NCBI GenBank assembly: GCA_900314335.1
Contig: OMUV01000095.1
Span: forward strand, 1-33,047
Source: an uncultured Prevotellaceae bacterium
Lineage (GTDB): Bacteria; Bacteroidota; Bacteroidia; Bacteroidales; Bacteroidaceae
Direction of reading: 5' to 3'
DNA: 33,047 nt
Numbering within the stretch: position 1 is the first letter of the stretch; each line of letters opens with the position of its first letter. The translations under genes were made by a program, and so were the position numbers. Under the pieces are notes generated by a model. It was not told the DNA's origin and made no database searches. It worked only from the letters and a program-made list of their open reading frames with translations. Below are positions 1 through 7,810 of this stretch, in pieces.

Positions 1-54
1 CCGTCCCTTTTTCTAATTCTTCCGTGCCTTATTCTTACTCTGCCTTCGCCATTT

Positions 55-1230
55 TTATTCTGCCGTGCCGTTTTTGTCCTGCTCTTCGGCGTCGGTCTTA
101 TTGAGCGCAGGATTGGCGTACATGGTGAGTATGCGTTCGCGGAGAAAGGCCTCGTCCTTGTTCGGGAGGTCGATGAGCGCTATCCGCGAGGCGAGATATT
201 CCTCGAAGTGCTTCTTCTCCTCCTCTGTGTAGTGAGCCTTGAACCGCTCTCCGCCGCGGAGCATGTCGGCGGCGGCGTAGTTGCAGGGGTAGAGGCGGTA
301 GTGGGTGAATATCTCGTGGTCGATGTGGCGCGCAGCCTTCTCGAAGAACGCGTTCTTGTCGGTCATGCCCTCCTGCTTGCGGAGCCATTCGTCCATGCAG
401 GGCGCGGCGGCGAAGTGAACGCGGCCCTTGTAGCCCGTCAGGCCCGTCTGCATGTTGAGCAGGTCGTTGGCGCCCGTCTTGACGTAGTGAGGATCGTCGC
501 GCTTCAGCTGAAACTCCATCGCCTTCAGGTAGTCGCACGGGTCGTACTCGTAGGAGAGGCTCAGCGGCACGATGTGCAGCTGTATAAGCCTTTCTATCGG
601 TGTGCCTTCGCCGCCCATGGCCATCATCTTGAGGATGCTGTCCTGTGTGCGGTCGTCCGAGTCCTTGGCGCGGCCCTGACGCTGCGCTATCCAGATGTTC
701 TCGTGCTTCTCGGCGATGGCGAAGTGCATGTAGCGGCTCATGCGGCGGCTGCTGATGAGCATCTCGCGCATGTGCAGGGAGCGCTGTACGATGAACGCCT
801 TGAGCACCCTCACCAGGCGCTTTATCCAGGGGTACACCAGCAGATTGTCCCCGATGGCTATCTCGACGGTGCAGGGGAAATGATTGTCCACAAGTCCCTT
901 GGAGAGGAATGTGGGGTCGGTCACTATGTCGCGGTGATTGGAGACGAATGTGTAGCGCTTCTCAGGGTTGAGGGCGTCGGTGTCGAGGCTCACGCCGTCG
1001 GTGTGCTGCTTCTCGATATTCTGCACCACGCCGTAGATGATCTTCTCCTGCACCTCCTGATTGGTCTTGCAGCTGCGCAGAAGAGCGGCAAATTGCTCGT
1101 GGCTCAGAGAGGGGAACATGCGGTCCACGAGCTCCATAAATCCGCTGTCGGAGAGCAGGGCATCGTAGACTGCGGGCAGTTCCTCAGGCGAGTAGGGACG
1201 TATCTCGTCAAATTCCTTGGGTATGTTCAT
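55..1230 (-). CDS. Glycerolipid-type acyltransferase (1-acylglycerol-3-phosphate acyltransferase-like)
   Basis: Predicted 391-residue acyltransferase of the PlsC-like superfamily, likely moving an acyl chain onto a glycerolipid or related acceptor at the inner membrane; the acceptor cannot be told from sequence. The core motif is seen around residues 97-106 (SNHRDIVTDP), with His99 and Asp105. This gives H-X5-D rather than the textbook H-X4-D, so the family call rests on overall pattern. A second conserved-looking stretch (HENIWIAQRQGRAKDSDD) resembles the glycerophosphate-binding block. I chose the ATG at 1230 because it lies 5 bases after the ddl stop (1236-1238); an in-frame ATG at 1251 would overlap ddl by 16 bases. 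It is the last gene of the PASTA-rluD-ddl operon, which suggests a cell-envelope role (inference). Confidence 0.8.
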   Translation of the reverse strand: MNIPKEFDEIRPYSPEELPAVYDALLSDSGFMELVDRMFPSLSHEQFAALLRSCKTNQEVQEKIIYGVVQNIEKQHTDGVSLDTDALNPEKRYTFVSNHRDIVTDPTFLSKGLVDNHFPCTVEIAIGDNLLVYPWIKRLVRVLKAFIVQRSLHMREMLISSRRMSRYMHFAIAEKHENIWIAQRQGRAKDSDDRTQDSILKMMAMGGEGTPIERLIQLHIVPLSLSYEYDPCDYLKAMEFQLKRDDPHYVKTGANDLLNMQTGLTGYKGRVHFAAAPCMDEWLRKQEGMTDKNAFFEKAARHIDHEIFTHYRLYPCNYAAADMLRGGERFKAHYTEEEKKHFEEYLASRIALIDLPNKDEAFLRERILTMYANPALNKTDAEEQDKNGTAE

Positions 1231-1235
1231 CCTGC

Positions 1236-2231
1236 TCAGTCCTCGAAACAATCCTCTATGATGTCGGCCAGTACATCGCCCACCTTCTTGCCGGCGGCCT
1301 TCACCTGCTGGGGGATGAAGCTCGTGGCCGTCATGCCCGGCGTGGTGTTGATCTCGAGCAGGTGGATGCGCTCAGCGCCGCGCTTGCCCGTGAGGATGTA
1401 ATCGATGCGGATGATGCCGCGGCAGCCGAGCGTGTCGTAGATGCTCAGGGTCTGGTCCTTGACTCTCTGGGTGGTCTCTACGGAGAGGCGTGCGGGAGTG
1501 ATCTCCTTCACCTGACCGTTGTATTTGGCATTGTAATCAAAAAACTCGTTGTCTGTCACCACCTCGGTGATGGGGAATACGGTGGCGCCACGGCGTGTGC
1601 GGTAGCAGCCGCAGGTTATCTCCGTGCCGCTCATCATGGCCTCGGCCATCACCTCGCGGCTCTCGTTCATGGCCTTCTGGATGGCGGGCTCGAGCTGCTC
1701 GGCGGTCTTTACCTTGGTCACACCGAAGCTGCTGCCGCCGGCGTTGGGCTTCACGAACAGCGGCAGACCGAGGCGGCCGATGATGTCCTCGTTGCTGTAG
1801 CGGCGCTTCTGGCCCTTGCGCAGCAGTACGCTGTCGGCTATCTTGACACCGAGGGAACGGAGAAACTGATTGAGGGCGTACTTGTTGAACGTCATGGCCT
1901 CTACCAGTACGTCGCTCGTGGAGTAGGGCATGCCGATGAGGTCGAAGTAGCCCTGGATGATGCCGTTTTCGCCCGGGGTGCCGTGGATGGTGATGTAGGC
2001 AAAGTCCGGGCGTACCCGTGTGCCGCCGTCGGCAAAGGAGAAATCGTTGCGGTCCACCGGCGATGTGCTGCCGTCGTCCAGATGTGCCAGCCACTGGCCT
2101 GCGTGGATCTCTATGATGTAGGTCTTGTAGGGCTGGTCGGCGAGGAAGGTCCTGATGCCGTCGGCGCTCCTTAGTGAAACATCATGCTCGGAGGAGTCTC
2201 CTCCGGCTACAATAGCTATTATGCGTTTCAT
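1236..2231 (-). CDS. ddl: D-alanine--D-alanine ligase
   Basis: Joins two D-alanines using ATP to supply the D-Ala-D-Ala end of the peptidoglycan stem peptide; cytoplasmic ATP-grasp enzyme of 331 residues, normal length for Ddl. Near the N terminus is the family signature GGDSSEHDVS, followed by HGTPGENG and the ATP-grasp segment FVKPNAGGSSFGV; near the C terminus the metal-binding EINTTPGM is intact. The start at 2231 (MKRIIAIVAGG) places the first beta strand correctly; an upstream in-frame ATG at 2279 would add 16 unlikely residues. It lies 70 bases downstream of rluD and only 5 bases upstream of the acyltransferase start, so co-transcription is likely. Confidence 0.95.
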   Translation of the reverse strand: MKRIIAIVAGGDSSEHDVSLRSADGIRTFLADQPYKTYIIEIHAGQWLAHLDDGSTSPVDRNDFSFADGGTRVRPDFAYITIHGTPGENGIIQGYFDLIGMPYSTSDVLVEAMTFNKYALNQFLRSLGVKIADSVLLRKGQKRRYSNEDIIGRLGLPLFVKPNAGGSSFGVTKVKTAEQLEPAIQKAMNESREVMAEAMMSGTEITCGCYRTRRGATVFPITEVVTDNEFFDYNAKYNGQVKEITPARLSVETTQRVKDQTLSIYDTLGCRGIIRIDYILTGKRGAERIHLLEINTTPGMTATSFIPQQVKAAGKKVGDVLADIIEDCFED

Positions 2232-2301
2232 ATTCAGCTTGTTTTTTCCTGCCGCCTGTGTGCCCGACGGCATGAGCATTTATATTTCCTGTTATATTGT
2301 C

Positions 2302-3432
2302 TTAGTCTCTTATGGCAGCGGCCCGCGAGAAATTCTCCCACCTCTCTATGAGAGCCTTCATGTCGGCGGGCATCGGCGCGCGGAAGTCCATCTCCTTGCC
2401 GCTTGTCGGGTGGCGGAATCCGAGGGTCGCGGCGTGCAGCGCCTGCCTCGGGCAGAGCTCCATGCAGTGGCGGACAAACTGGGCGTAGCTGCTGCTCCTG
2501 TTGCCGCGCAATATCTGTGTGCCGCCGTAGCGCTCGTCGCCGAACAGGGGGTGACCGATGTGGGCGAAGTGGGCGCGTATCTGATGTGTGCGGCCTGTCT
2601 CGAGGCGACACTCTATGAGCGTCACATAGCCGAAGCGCTCCAGCACGCGGTAGTGGGTCACGGCGCTCTTGCCGATGCCGCTGTCGGGCGGGAAGACGGC
2701 CATGCGCAGACGGTTGCGCGGGTCGCGGCCTATGTTGCCCTCTATGCGGCCCGTCTCGGCCTCCGGCTCGCCCCATATCAGGGCGTTGTAGAGGCGGCGT
2801 GTCGTCTTGTTGAAAAACTGGAGGCTCAGGTCGGTCTTGGCCCGCGGCGTCTTGGCCACCACCAGCAGGCCCGAGGTGTCCTTGTCGATGCGGTGCACAA
2901 GGCCCACGGCCGGATCGTTGGGGTCGTAGGCGGCGTCGTCTCTCAGATGCCAGGCGATGGCGTTGACCATGGTGCCGCTGTAGTTGCCGTGCCCGGGATG
3001 CACCACCATGCCGGCGGGCTTGTTGATGACCATCAGGTCGTGATCCTCGTAGACTATGTCCAGGGGAATGTCCTCGGGCTCGATGGCGTAGTCGTAGTAG
3101 GGGCGGTTGAGCATCAGCGTCACCACGTCTCCGGGCTTGACGCGGTAACTGCTCTTGACGGGAACGTCGTTTACGTGTATGAAGCCGGCCTTTGCCGCGG
3201 CCTGAATACGGTTGCGCGAGGTGCCGGGCAGATGGACGAAGAGGAATTTGTCTATCCTGAGCAACTGCTGCCCGCGGTCGGCCGTTATGCGGAAGTGTTC
3301 GTAGAGCGCGTTGGAGTCCTCCACGGCGCTATCGTCGTCGTCCGTCTGTGCAGAAGGGGCCGTCCCTGCATCGCTCAGCGCCGCGGTCATGTCAGCCTCT
3401 TCGGCCTTCGCCGCCCGCTCACTCTCCGTCAT
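2302..3432 (-). CDS. rluD: RluD-family 23S rRNA pseudouridine synthase
   Basis: Predicted to isomerise uridines in 23S rRNA, by family the helix 69 sites for RluD itself; exact target not provable here. The 376-residue product has a low-complexity acidic N-terminal extension (about residues 1-45), an S4 RNA-binding domain (about 55-110), then the pseudouridine synthase domain with the catalytic motif HRIDKDTSG (Asp183) and the later GRTHQIRAH block. The start at 3432 is supported by a strong upstream GGAGGAG sequence and overlaps the end of the PASTA gene by 14 bases, suggesting translational coupling. Longer in-frame starts (up to 3522) lie inside the PASTA gene and add unconserved Arg/Thr-rich sequence. 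Confidence 0.92.
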   Translation of the reverse strand: MTESERAAKAEEADMTAALSDAGTAPSAQTDDDDSAVEDSNALYEHFRITADRGQQLLRIDKFLFVHLPGTSRNRIQAAAKAGFIHVNDVPVKSSYRVKPGDVVTLMLNRPYYDYAIEPEDIPLDIVYEDHDLMVINKPAGMVVHPGHGNYSGTMVNAIAWHLRDDAAYDPNDPAVGLVHRIDKDTSGLLVVAKTPRAKTDLSLQFFNKTTRRLYNALIWGEPEAETGRIEGNIGRDPRNRLRMAVFPPDSGIGKSAVTHYRVLERFGYVTLIECRLETGRTHQIRAHFAHIGHPLFGDERYGGTQILRGNRSSSYAQFVRHCMELCPRQALHAATLGFRHPTSGKEMDFRAPMPADMKALIERWENFSRAAAIRD

Positions 3433-4078
3433 AGTCCTCTCCTCCGGTAGCGTCGTCATAGTTGATGTCCTCGCCATAGTTCCATTCCGTCTCGAGCGAG
3501 TCCTCTTCGTGCATGTCATCATCGGTCAGACCGTTGCCCACCACCAGTGTGAGCCTCTCTGTGATGCGCACACGTGTGCCGGCCGTTACCTCGCGGCCGC
3601 CGGCCTTGATGCCGTAGACCCACTCCCGCTCGCCGTTGATATACTGCGGCGGAGCGAGCGAGAAGCCCATGGCCCTGAGACGCGACTCGGCCTCGCGCAT
3701 CGAACTGTTGTCCACGATGTCGGGCATCACGATGGTGGGAGGCGAGGCGGCGTTGACCGTGATGTCCACCTCGCGTCCGGCCTTGACGCGCGAGCCCGCC
3801 GCTACCGACTGGTCGAGCACCACGCCGGGCTTCTTGCTGGCGATGTAGCCCGAGTCGGTCACTACACACTTCAGGCCCTCCTGCTCCAGTGTCAGGCGGG
3901 CCCGCTCCATGCTCATTCCCCTGAGCGAGGGCACAGTGATCTCCTCGCCGTGGCGTGTGTAGATGTTCAGGCCCTCGGAGATCAGGAAGACAATAAACAC
4001 TCCCACCGCTACCATAGCCAGCAGATTGGCCAGCAGATAGCGGCTGAAGACAGCCCTGAAGAACTCCCGAACCTTCAT
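3419..4078 (-). CDS. Membrane-anchored PASTA-domain protein
   Basis: A 219-residue protein with a short cytoplasmic N terminus, one membrane helix (about residues 14-35), two PASTA domains in the periplasm (about 46-112 and 113-184), and a very acidic tail in which nearly half of the last 35 residues are Asp or Glu. PASTA domains typically bind peptidoglycan or muropeptides. There is no kinase or transpeptidase domain, so this is a stand-alone PASTA protein. A GAGGAG sequence directly abuts the ATG at 4078. It heads the operon with rluD, ddl and an acyltransferase, and the ddl neighbour fits an envelope role. The molecular partner is unknown. Confidence 0.88.
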   Translation of the reverse strand: MKVREFFRAVFSRYLLANLLAMVAVGVFIVFLISEGLNIYTRHGEEITVPSLRGMSMERARLTLEQEGLKCVVTDSGYIASKKPGVVLDQSVAAGSRVKAGREVDITVNAASPPTIVMPDIVDNSSMREAESRLRAMGFSLAPPQYINGEREWVYGIKAGGREVTAGTRVRITERLTLVVGNGLTDDDMHEEDSLETEWNYGEDINYDDATGGEDYDGE

Positions 4079-4134
4079 CTCCTCTGTGCGGCGGTGTGCG
4101 AGGGCTTCGGCGCCTGGTGTTTGCTAAAATGCAA

Positions 4135-4172
4135 AAGAAGTAAAGGCTTGCTGTGCCAAACCTCTACTTCTT
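4135..4172 (-). terminator. Rho-independent terminator after rpmH
   Basis: Arms 4135-4146 and 4161-4172 form a 12-bp stem with one G-U pair. On the minus strand the stem is followed by TTTTGCATTTTA. It lies between the rpmH stop and the PASTA gene. Confidence 0.75.
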
Positions 4173-4202
4173 CGATTTCTATTGGGCCGAAGTCCGAAAT
4201 GA

Positions 4203-4361
4203 TTAGTTTTTGCCGTGTACTTCGTCCGAAACAGTCAGTTTCTTGCGACCCTTAGCGCGGCGGGAAGCCAATACGCGGCGACCGTTGGCCGTCTGCATGC
4301 GGCTGCGGAAACCATGCTTATTGTTTCTCTTACGGTTGTGAGGTTGAAATGTACGTTTCAT
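4203..4361 (-). CDS. rpmH: 50S ribosomal protein L34
   Basis: Translating the minus strand gives a 52-residue, very basic protein starting [12 protein letters not shown] and containing the classic L34 segment NKHGFRSRM followed by [19 protein letters not shown]34 is a small protein of the large ribosomal subunit. Length and sequence are typical, with a slightly extended C terminus (SDEVHGKN). It is shorter than most ORF length cut-offs and easy to miss. It has its own promoter (4439-4469) and terminator (4135-4172), so it looks like a single-gene transcript. Confidence 0.97.
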   Translation of the reverse strand: MKRTFQPHNRKRNNKHGFRSRMQTANGRRVLASRRAKGRKKLTVSDEVHGKN

Positions 4362-4438
4362 TGTTCTATGTTTTTTATTTTATGTCTTATATATTATATA
4401 TGCGTACGCGGCTTTGCCGTCGGGGCGCTTACGGGCTG

Positions 4439-4469
4439 CAAAGTTAGAGATTTTTTTTCATCCGCACAA
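4439..4469 (-). promoter_or_regulatory. Bacteroidetes-type promoter of rpmH
   Basis: On the minus strand the -7 box TAACTTTG lies at 4446-4439, with TTG at 4469-4467, giving a 20-base spacer. It is about 80 bases upstream of the rpmH ATG. Confidence 0.7.
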
Positions 4470-5000
4470 CGATAAGCATCTTTTATTCTCTTATTTGATT
4501 GCTATTTACTGCCGTAACTTATTCCGGCGGGCGTGTTTGCCGCCGTTTTTATGCGCGGCGCTGACTTCTGAAGCCCGCGCCGCGCCCTCTGCCGCGCTAC
4601 CGCGGCACTACATTCCGGCCATAAAATCCCGCTACCAAGACAGACTATATCAACTGATTCTGCATATAATGCACGACTGTGTAAACTTGTCCTGCGCATA
4701 GCGAAAGAAGGTGACAAACAATTTAGTTATTAACTTCAGAAGTTGTCAACTATTTCCAGTAAACTACAGGTTATCACATGACAATTGCGATGTGATTGCA
4801 TGACAATTGCGATGTGATTGCATGACAATTGCGATGTGATTATATGACAATTGCGATGTGATTGCATGACAATTGCGATGCATTCTCATGACAGCTGTCA
4901 TGCATAAACCAGGTGGGAGAAAAAATTGAGCTCACGTATTACAGCATACATTATAGCATTACCTATTATATAATGCATGATTTCCGCGTAGCATACAAAA
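4470..5000. other. Non-coding spacer between rpmH and rubrerythrin, with AT-rich segment
   Basis: About 530 bases without a credible gene. It contains a GC-rich stretch at about 4520-4620, an odd-centred dyad AGTTGTCAACT at 4741-4751, the six-site 22-bp array at 4777-4902, and an AT-rich segment at about 4915-4985. Short ORFs here have no recognisable products. The combination of an iteron-like array beside AT-rich DNA close to rpmH resembles a replication-origin layout, but I see no clear cluster of TTATNCACA DnaA boxes, so function is left open. Confidence 0.6.
4777..4902. repeat. Six dyad sites in exact 22-bp register
   Basis: The 16-base imperfect dyad CATGACAATTGCGATG recurs at 4777, 4799, 4821, 4843 (first base T) and 4865. 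A sixth site at 4887-4902 is a perfect palindrome, CATGACAGCTGTCATG, in the same 22-bp register. Sites are separated by GTGATT-like hexamers. The first site has longer arms, TCACAT...ATGTGA (4774-4795). A period of 22 bp is about two helical turns, so the sites face the same side of the helix, as in operator or iteron arrays. No protein partner can be named. Confidence 0.9.
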
Positions 5001-5029
5001 AGGGCCGCACCCGCTCCGGGTACAGCCCT
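4996..5029 (-). terminator. Rho-independent terminator after rubrerythrin
   Basis: On the minus strand a 12-bp stem (two G-U pairs) spans 5029-5001 with a GGAGC loop, followed by TTTTTG. It starts 22 bases after the rubrerythrin stop. Confidence 0.88.
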
Positions 5030-5051
5030 CATGTGCCTATAAGGGAAGAAT

Positions 5052-5603
5052 TTACTTGCCGCCGAAGTAGCGATCCAGCAGTCCCTTGAAGCCGCGGCCG
5101 TGACGAGCCTCGTCTTTGGCCATCTCGTGAACGGTGTCGTGGATAGCGTCGAGACCCAGCTGCTTGGCGCGCTTGGCGATGCGGAACTTGTCGCTGCATG
5201 CGCCTGCCTCGGCTGCTGCGCGCTTCTCAAGGTTGGTCTTCGTATCCCATACCACGTCGCCCAGGAGCTCGGCAAACTTGCTGGCGTGCTCAGCCTCCTC
5301 AAAAGCGTAGCGCTTGAAGGCCTCGGCGATCTCGGGATAGCCCTCGCGGTCGGCCTGACGGCTCATCGCAAGATACATGCCCACTTCGCTGCATTCGCCG
5401 TTCCAGTGTGCATTGAGGTCCTTGATCATCTCCTCGTCGCAACCCTTGGCCACGCCCAGTTCGTGCTCTGTCTCAAATGTCAGTTCATCGTCCTTTACCT
5501 CCTTGAACTTGGAAGCGGGTGCATGGCACAGCGGGCACTCTGCAGGGGGTTCTGTTCCTTCGTAAACGTAGCCGCAAACGGTGCAAATAAATTTCTTTTT
5601 CAT
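5052..5603 (-). CDS. rbr: Reverse rubrerythrin (N-terminal rubredoxin plus ferritin-like diiron domain)
   Basis: Cytoplasmic non-haem iron protein that by family reduces hydrogen peroxide in anaerobes, protecting against oxidative stress. The 183-residue product begins with a rubredoxin-type iron site (Cys7, Cys10, Cys23, Cys26: CTVC...CPLC) followed by a ferritin-like four-helix domain with ligand-type motifs such as NGECSE, EEAEH and DEARHG. The order rubredoxin-first is reversed relative to classical rubrerythrin. Start at 5603 ([11 protein letters not shown]) is set by the rubredoxin domain; the longer in-frame start at 5711 would translate the promoter and leader. Flanked by its own promoter and terminator, hence monocistronic. 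Confidence 0.94.
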   Translation of the reverse strand: MKKKFICTVCGYVYEGTEPPAECPLCHAPASKFKEVKDDELTFETEHELGVAKGCDEEMIKDLNAHWNGECSEVGMYLAMSRQADREGYPEIAEAFKRYAFEEAEHASKFAELLGDVVWDTKTNLEKRAAAEAGACSDKFRIAKRAKQLGLDAIHDTVHEMAKDEARHGRGFKGLLDRYFGGK

Positions 5604-5681
5604 AATCTCTTGGGTTTTGTTGTGATTGTTACGTAGTTTGTTTCTCTTGTCCCCGAATCCCGTTCCCGAGAAACGAAGATG

Positions 5682-5711
5682 CAAAAGTACGCAAATTTTC
5701 CGAACCGGCAA
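5682..5711 (-). promoter_or_regulatory. Bacteroidetes-type promoter of rubrerythrin
   Basis: On the minus strand: TTG (5711-5709), 19 bases, TACTTTTG (5689-5682). About 80 bases upstream of the ATG at 5603. Confidence 0.7.
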
Positions 5712-5814
5712 GCGCCGAGGAAGAATCTATTGTTAAAAGAAGTTTAATTCGCAAGGCTTCCACCGCGGCCAAAAACATAAGCGCCGCCGCGAAAGCTATT
5801 AGATGGGATTTTTA

Positions 5815-5822
5815 TATATTTG
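5815..5822 (+). promoter_or_regulatory. Promoter -7 box of the trmH-family operon
   Basis: TATATTTG matches TAnnTTTG and lies 25 bases before the ATG at 5847. No clear TTTG is seen 19-21 bases upstream. Confidence 0.5.
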
Positions 5823-5846
5823 CATTACTAATCCAGCCTTATAAAA

Positions 5847-6614
5847 ATGCTGAGCGGAAACGAAATAAAACACATACGCTCCCTGGAGCTCAAGAAATAC
5901 CGCGATGCGGAGGGCCTGTTCGTAGCCGAAGGGCCGAAGATGGTGGAGGAGATGCTCGACGCGTTCCCCCTGAGGCGGCTCATAGTGGAGGAGGGCAAGA
6001 CCTTCGCCGCTGCGCCCCGCGGCACTAAGGTGGAGTATGTCAGCCCCGCGGTGATGCAGCGCCTCTCGTTCCTCAAGACGCCTCACGACGTGATAGCCGT
6101 GTTCGCCAAGCCCGCGCCCGGAGAGGGCGGGAGCCTCGCGAGCGTGGCGGAGAGGGAGCTCTGTCTGGCGCTCGATGACATACAGAATCCCGGTAACCTC
6201 GGCACCATCATCCGCACGGCTTCGTGGATGGGCGTGAGACATGTCTTCTGCTCTCCCTCGACGGCCGACGTCTATTCGCCCAAGGTGCTCCAGGCCACAA
6301 TGGGCGCCCTCGGCACAGTCAGGGTGAGCTATTGCGACCTGCCCGACGCTCTCTCCCGCTGCAAGGCCGACGTGTGGGGCACATTCCTCGACGGGGAGAA
6401 CATCTACACCTCAACGCTCTCCTCCACGGGCGTCATCGTCATCGGCAATGAGGGCGGAGGCATCAGCCGCGAGGTGGAGCGCACAGTGACCCGCCGCCTG
6501 TTCATCCCGCCCTATCCGCCTGAGGGCCGCCATGTAGAGAGCCTCAACGCCGGCATGGCTACGGCCATCACTCTTGCTGCTTTCCGCTCGCGTTATTACA
6601 GGCCAATCCGTTAA
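5847..6614 (+). CDS. TrmH/SpoU-family RNA 2'-O-methyltransferase
   Basis: Predicted SPOUT-class methyltransferase that uses S-adenosylmethionine to methylate a ribose 2'-OH in rRNA or tRNA. The 255-residue protein has an N-terminal substrate-binding region (about 1-95), then the three SpoU motifs: DIQNPGNLGTIIRTA (about 110-124), VIGNEGGGIS (about 197-206) and ESLNAGMATAI (about 231-241). These form the knotted cofactor site. The exact RNA target cannot be deduced. The stop at 6612-6614 is followed within one base by the glycosyltransferase ATG, so the two are co-transcribed. Confidence 0.92.
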   Translation: MLSGNEIKHIRSLELKKYRDAEGLFVAEGPKMVEEMLDAFPLRRLIVEEGKTFAAAPRGTKVEYVSPAVMQRLSFLKTPHDVIAVFAKPAPGEGGSLASVAERELCLALDDIQNPGNLGTIIRTASWMGVRHVFCSPSTADVYSPKVLQATMGALGTVRVSYCDLPDALSRCKADVWGTFLDGENIYTSTLSSTGVIVIGNEGGGISREVERTVTRRLFIPPYPPEGRHVESLNAGMATAITLAAFRSRYYRPIR

Positions 6615-6615
6615 T

Positions 6616-7788
6616 ATGATGACCGCTTTCTTTACAGACCATCTCTTACTGATGATTTATATTGCGTCTGGGCTCATGCTGCTGGCCGTCCTGACGTTTC
6701 TGTTCATGCGCCTCAAGTTGTATTCCGCCTTCGTCTCCGACACCCCCGAAGAGGGCGACGGGACTAAGGTGAAAGGCATCACCGTGGTGATCTGCTCGCA
6801 CGACGACGGCGAGGAGCTCGAGAAACACCTGCCCCCCATCCTCTCGCAGCGCGGCATCCCCTTCGAGGTGGTGGTGATAGACGACTGCTCGCGCGACAGT
6901 ACGCCCGACGTGCTCAAGCGCCTCTCGGCTGCCTATCCCAACCTGCGCCATACCTTTGTGCCGCGCACGGCGCGCTATGTGAGCCATACCAAGCTCGCCA
7001 TCTCGCTCGGCGTCAAGGCCGCCCGCTACGACTGGATAGTGCTGACGCGCCCCACATGCGCCCCGCTGACCGACCTCTGGCTCCGGACGATGGCCGCGCA
7101 GATGACCGGCGACGCCGTGGCCGTACTGGGCTACGCCAACTATGCTGACAATGGCAGTCTCGCCGCACGCAGGGCCGTCTTCGAGCGTCTCTCGATGAGC
7201 GCCCTCTGGTTTCTCTCGGCCCGCCACACAGCTATCGGCGGCGACGGGGGCAACATGGCGTTCCGCCGCGACGCTTTTCTCTCGGCCGACGGCTACGCTT
7301 CTTCGCTCGACCGCCTCTACGGCGCCGACGACCTGCTCGTGAGCGCCCTTGCGCCCTATGGCAGCGTCCGTGTCTGCGTGGCGCCGCCCGCCATCGTGAG
7401 AGAGTATGCGCCCGATGTGCGCCGCGCCTGGCACAAGCGCCGCCTGATGCGCGCCGCCTCCTTTGCCCGGTTCCCCCGAAGCGGCAATACGGCCCGCGTC
7501 TTCGCCTCTCTTGCCGACGCCGGCGTACTGGCCGCAGCCCTGAGCCTCATCCTCGCCGTGGTGACCGCTGTCTTTGCCCGCACATGGATGGTGGGAGCGG
7601 CCGCAGCCCTTCTGGCAGTAGCACTCTCGGTGGCCGACATCCGCGCGCACTCTCTTATCTGCCGCCGCACGGCGGAGCGTCCGTTCTACCTCTCGCTCAT
7701 CTTCTACCGGCTCAAGCGTCCGCTCGTCGCTCCGCTCTGGCGCCTCATGGCGTACGCTCATCGTCGTGACTTTATCAGAAAAATATAA
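6616..7788 (+). CDS. Membrane-bound family 2 glycosyltransferase
   Basis: A 390-residue inner-membrane glycosyltransferase. One hydrophobic helix lies at residues 9-31, then a GT-A fold (VKGITVVICSHDDGEE... EVVVIDDCSRDSTP) with the nucleotide-sugar acidic pair at Asp89-Asp90, an acceptor-region block containing GGDGGNMAFRR and GADDLLVS, and a hydrophobic C-terminal region (about 295-345) with one or two more helices. Donor sugar and product are unknown. The start at 6616 (tandem ATGATG) sits immediately after the upstream stop; an in-frame ATG at 6574 would overlap the methyltransferase. The esterase gene begins 22 bases downstream. Confidence 0.88.
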   Translation: MMTAFFTDHLLLMIYIASGLMLLAVLTFLFMRLKLYSAFVSDTPEEGDGTKVKGITVVICSHDDGEELEKHLPPILSQRGIPFEVVVIDDCSRDSTPDVLKRLSAAYPNLRHTFVPRTARYVSHTKLAISLGVKAARYDWIVLTRPTCAPLTDLWLRTMAAQMTGDAVAVLGYANYADNGSLAARRAVFERLSMSALWFLSARHTAIGGDGGNMAFRRDAFLSADGYASSLDRLYGADDLLVSALAPYGSVRVCVAPPAIVREYAPDVRRAWHKRRLMRAASFARFPRSGNTARVFASLADAGVLAAALSLILAVVTAVFARTWMVGAAAALLAVALSVADIRAHSLICRRTAERPFYLSLIFYRLKRPLVAPLWRLMAYAHRRDFIRKI

Positions 7789-7810
7789 CAGGAATAAGAA
7801 CTATCGTAAA

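Noticed and set aside
4777-4902. CRISPR array
   Set aside because: Repeats follow each other with only constant hexamers between them; there are no variable spacers and no cas genes in the window.
4470-5000. Firm call of the chromosomal origin oriC
   Set aside because: rpmH proximity, phased repeats and an AT-rich block are suggestive, but dnaA is not in the window and no clear DnaA-box cluster is visible.
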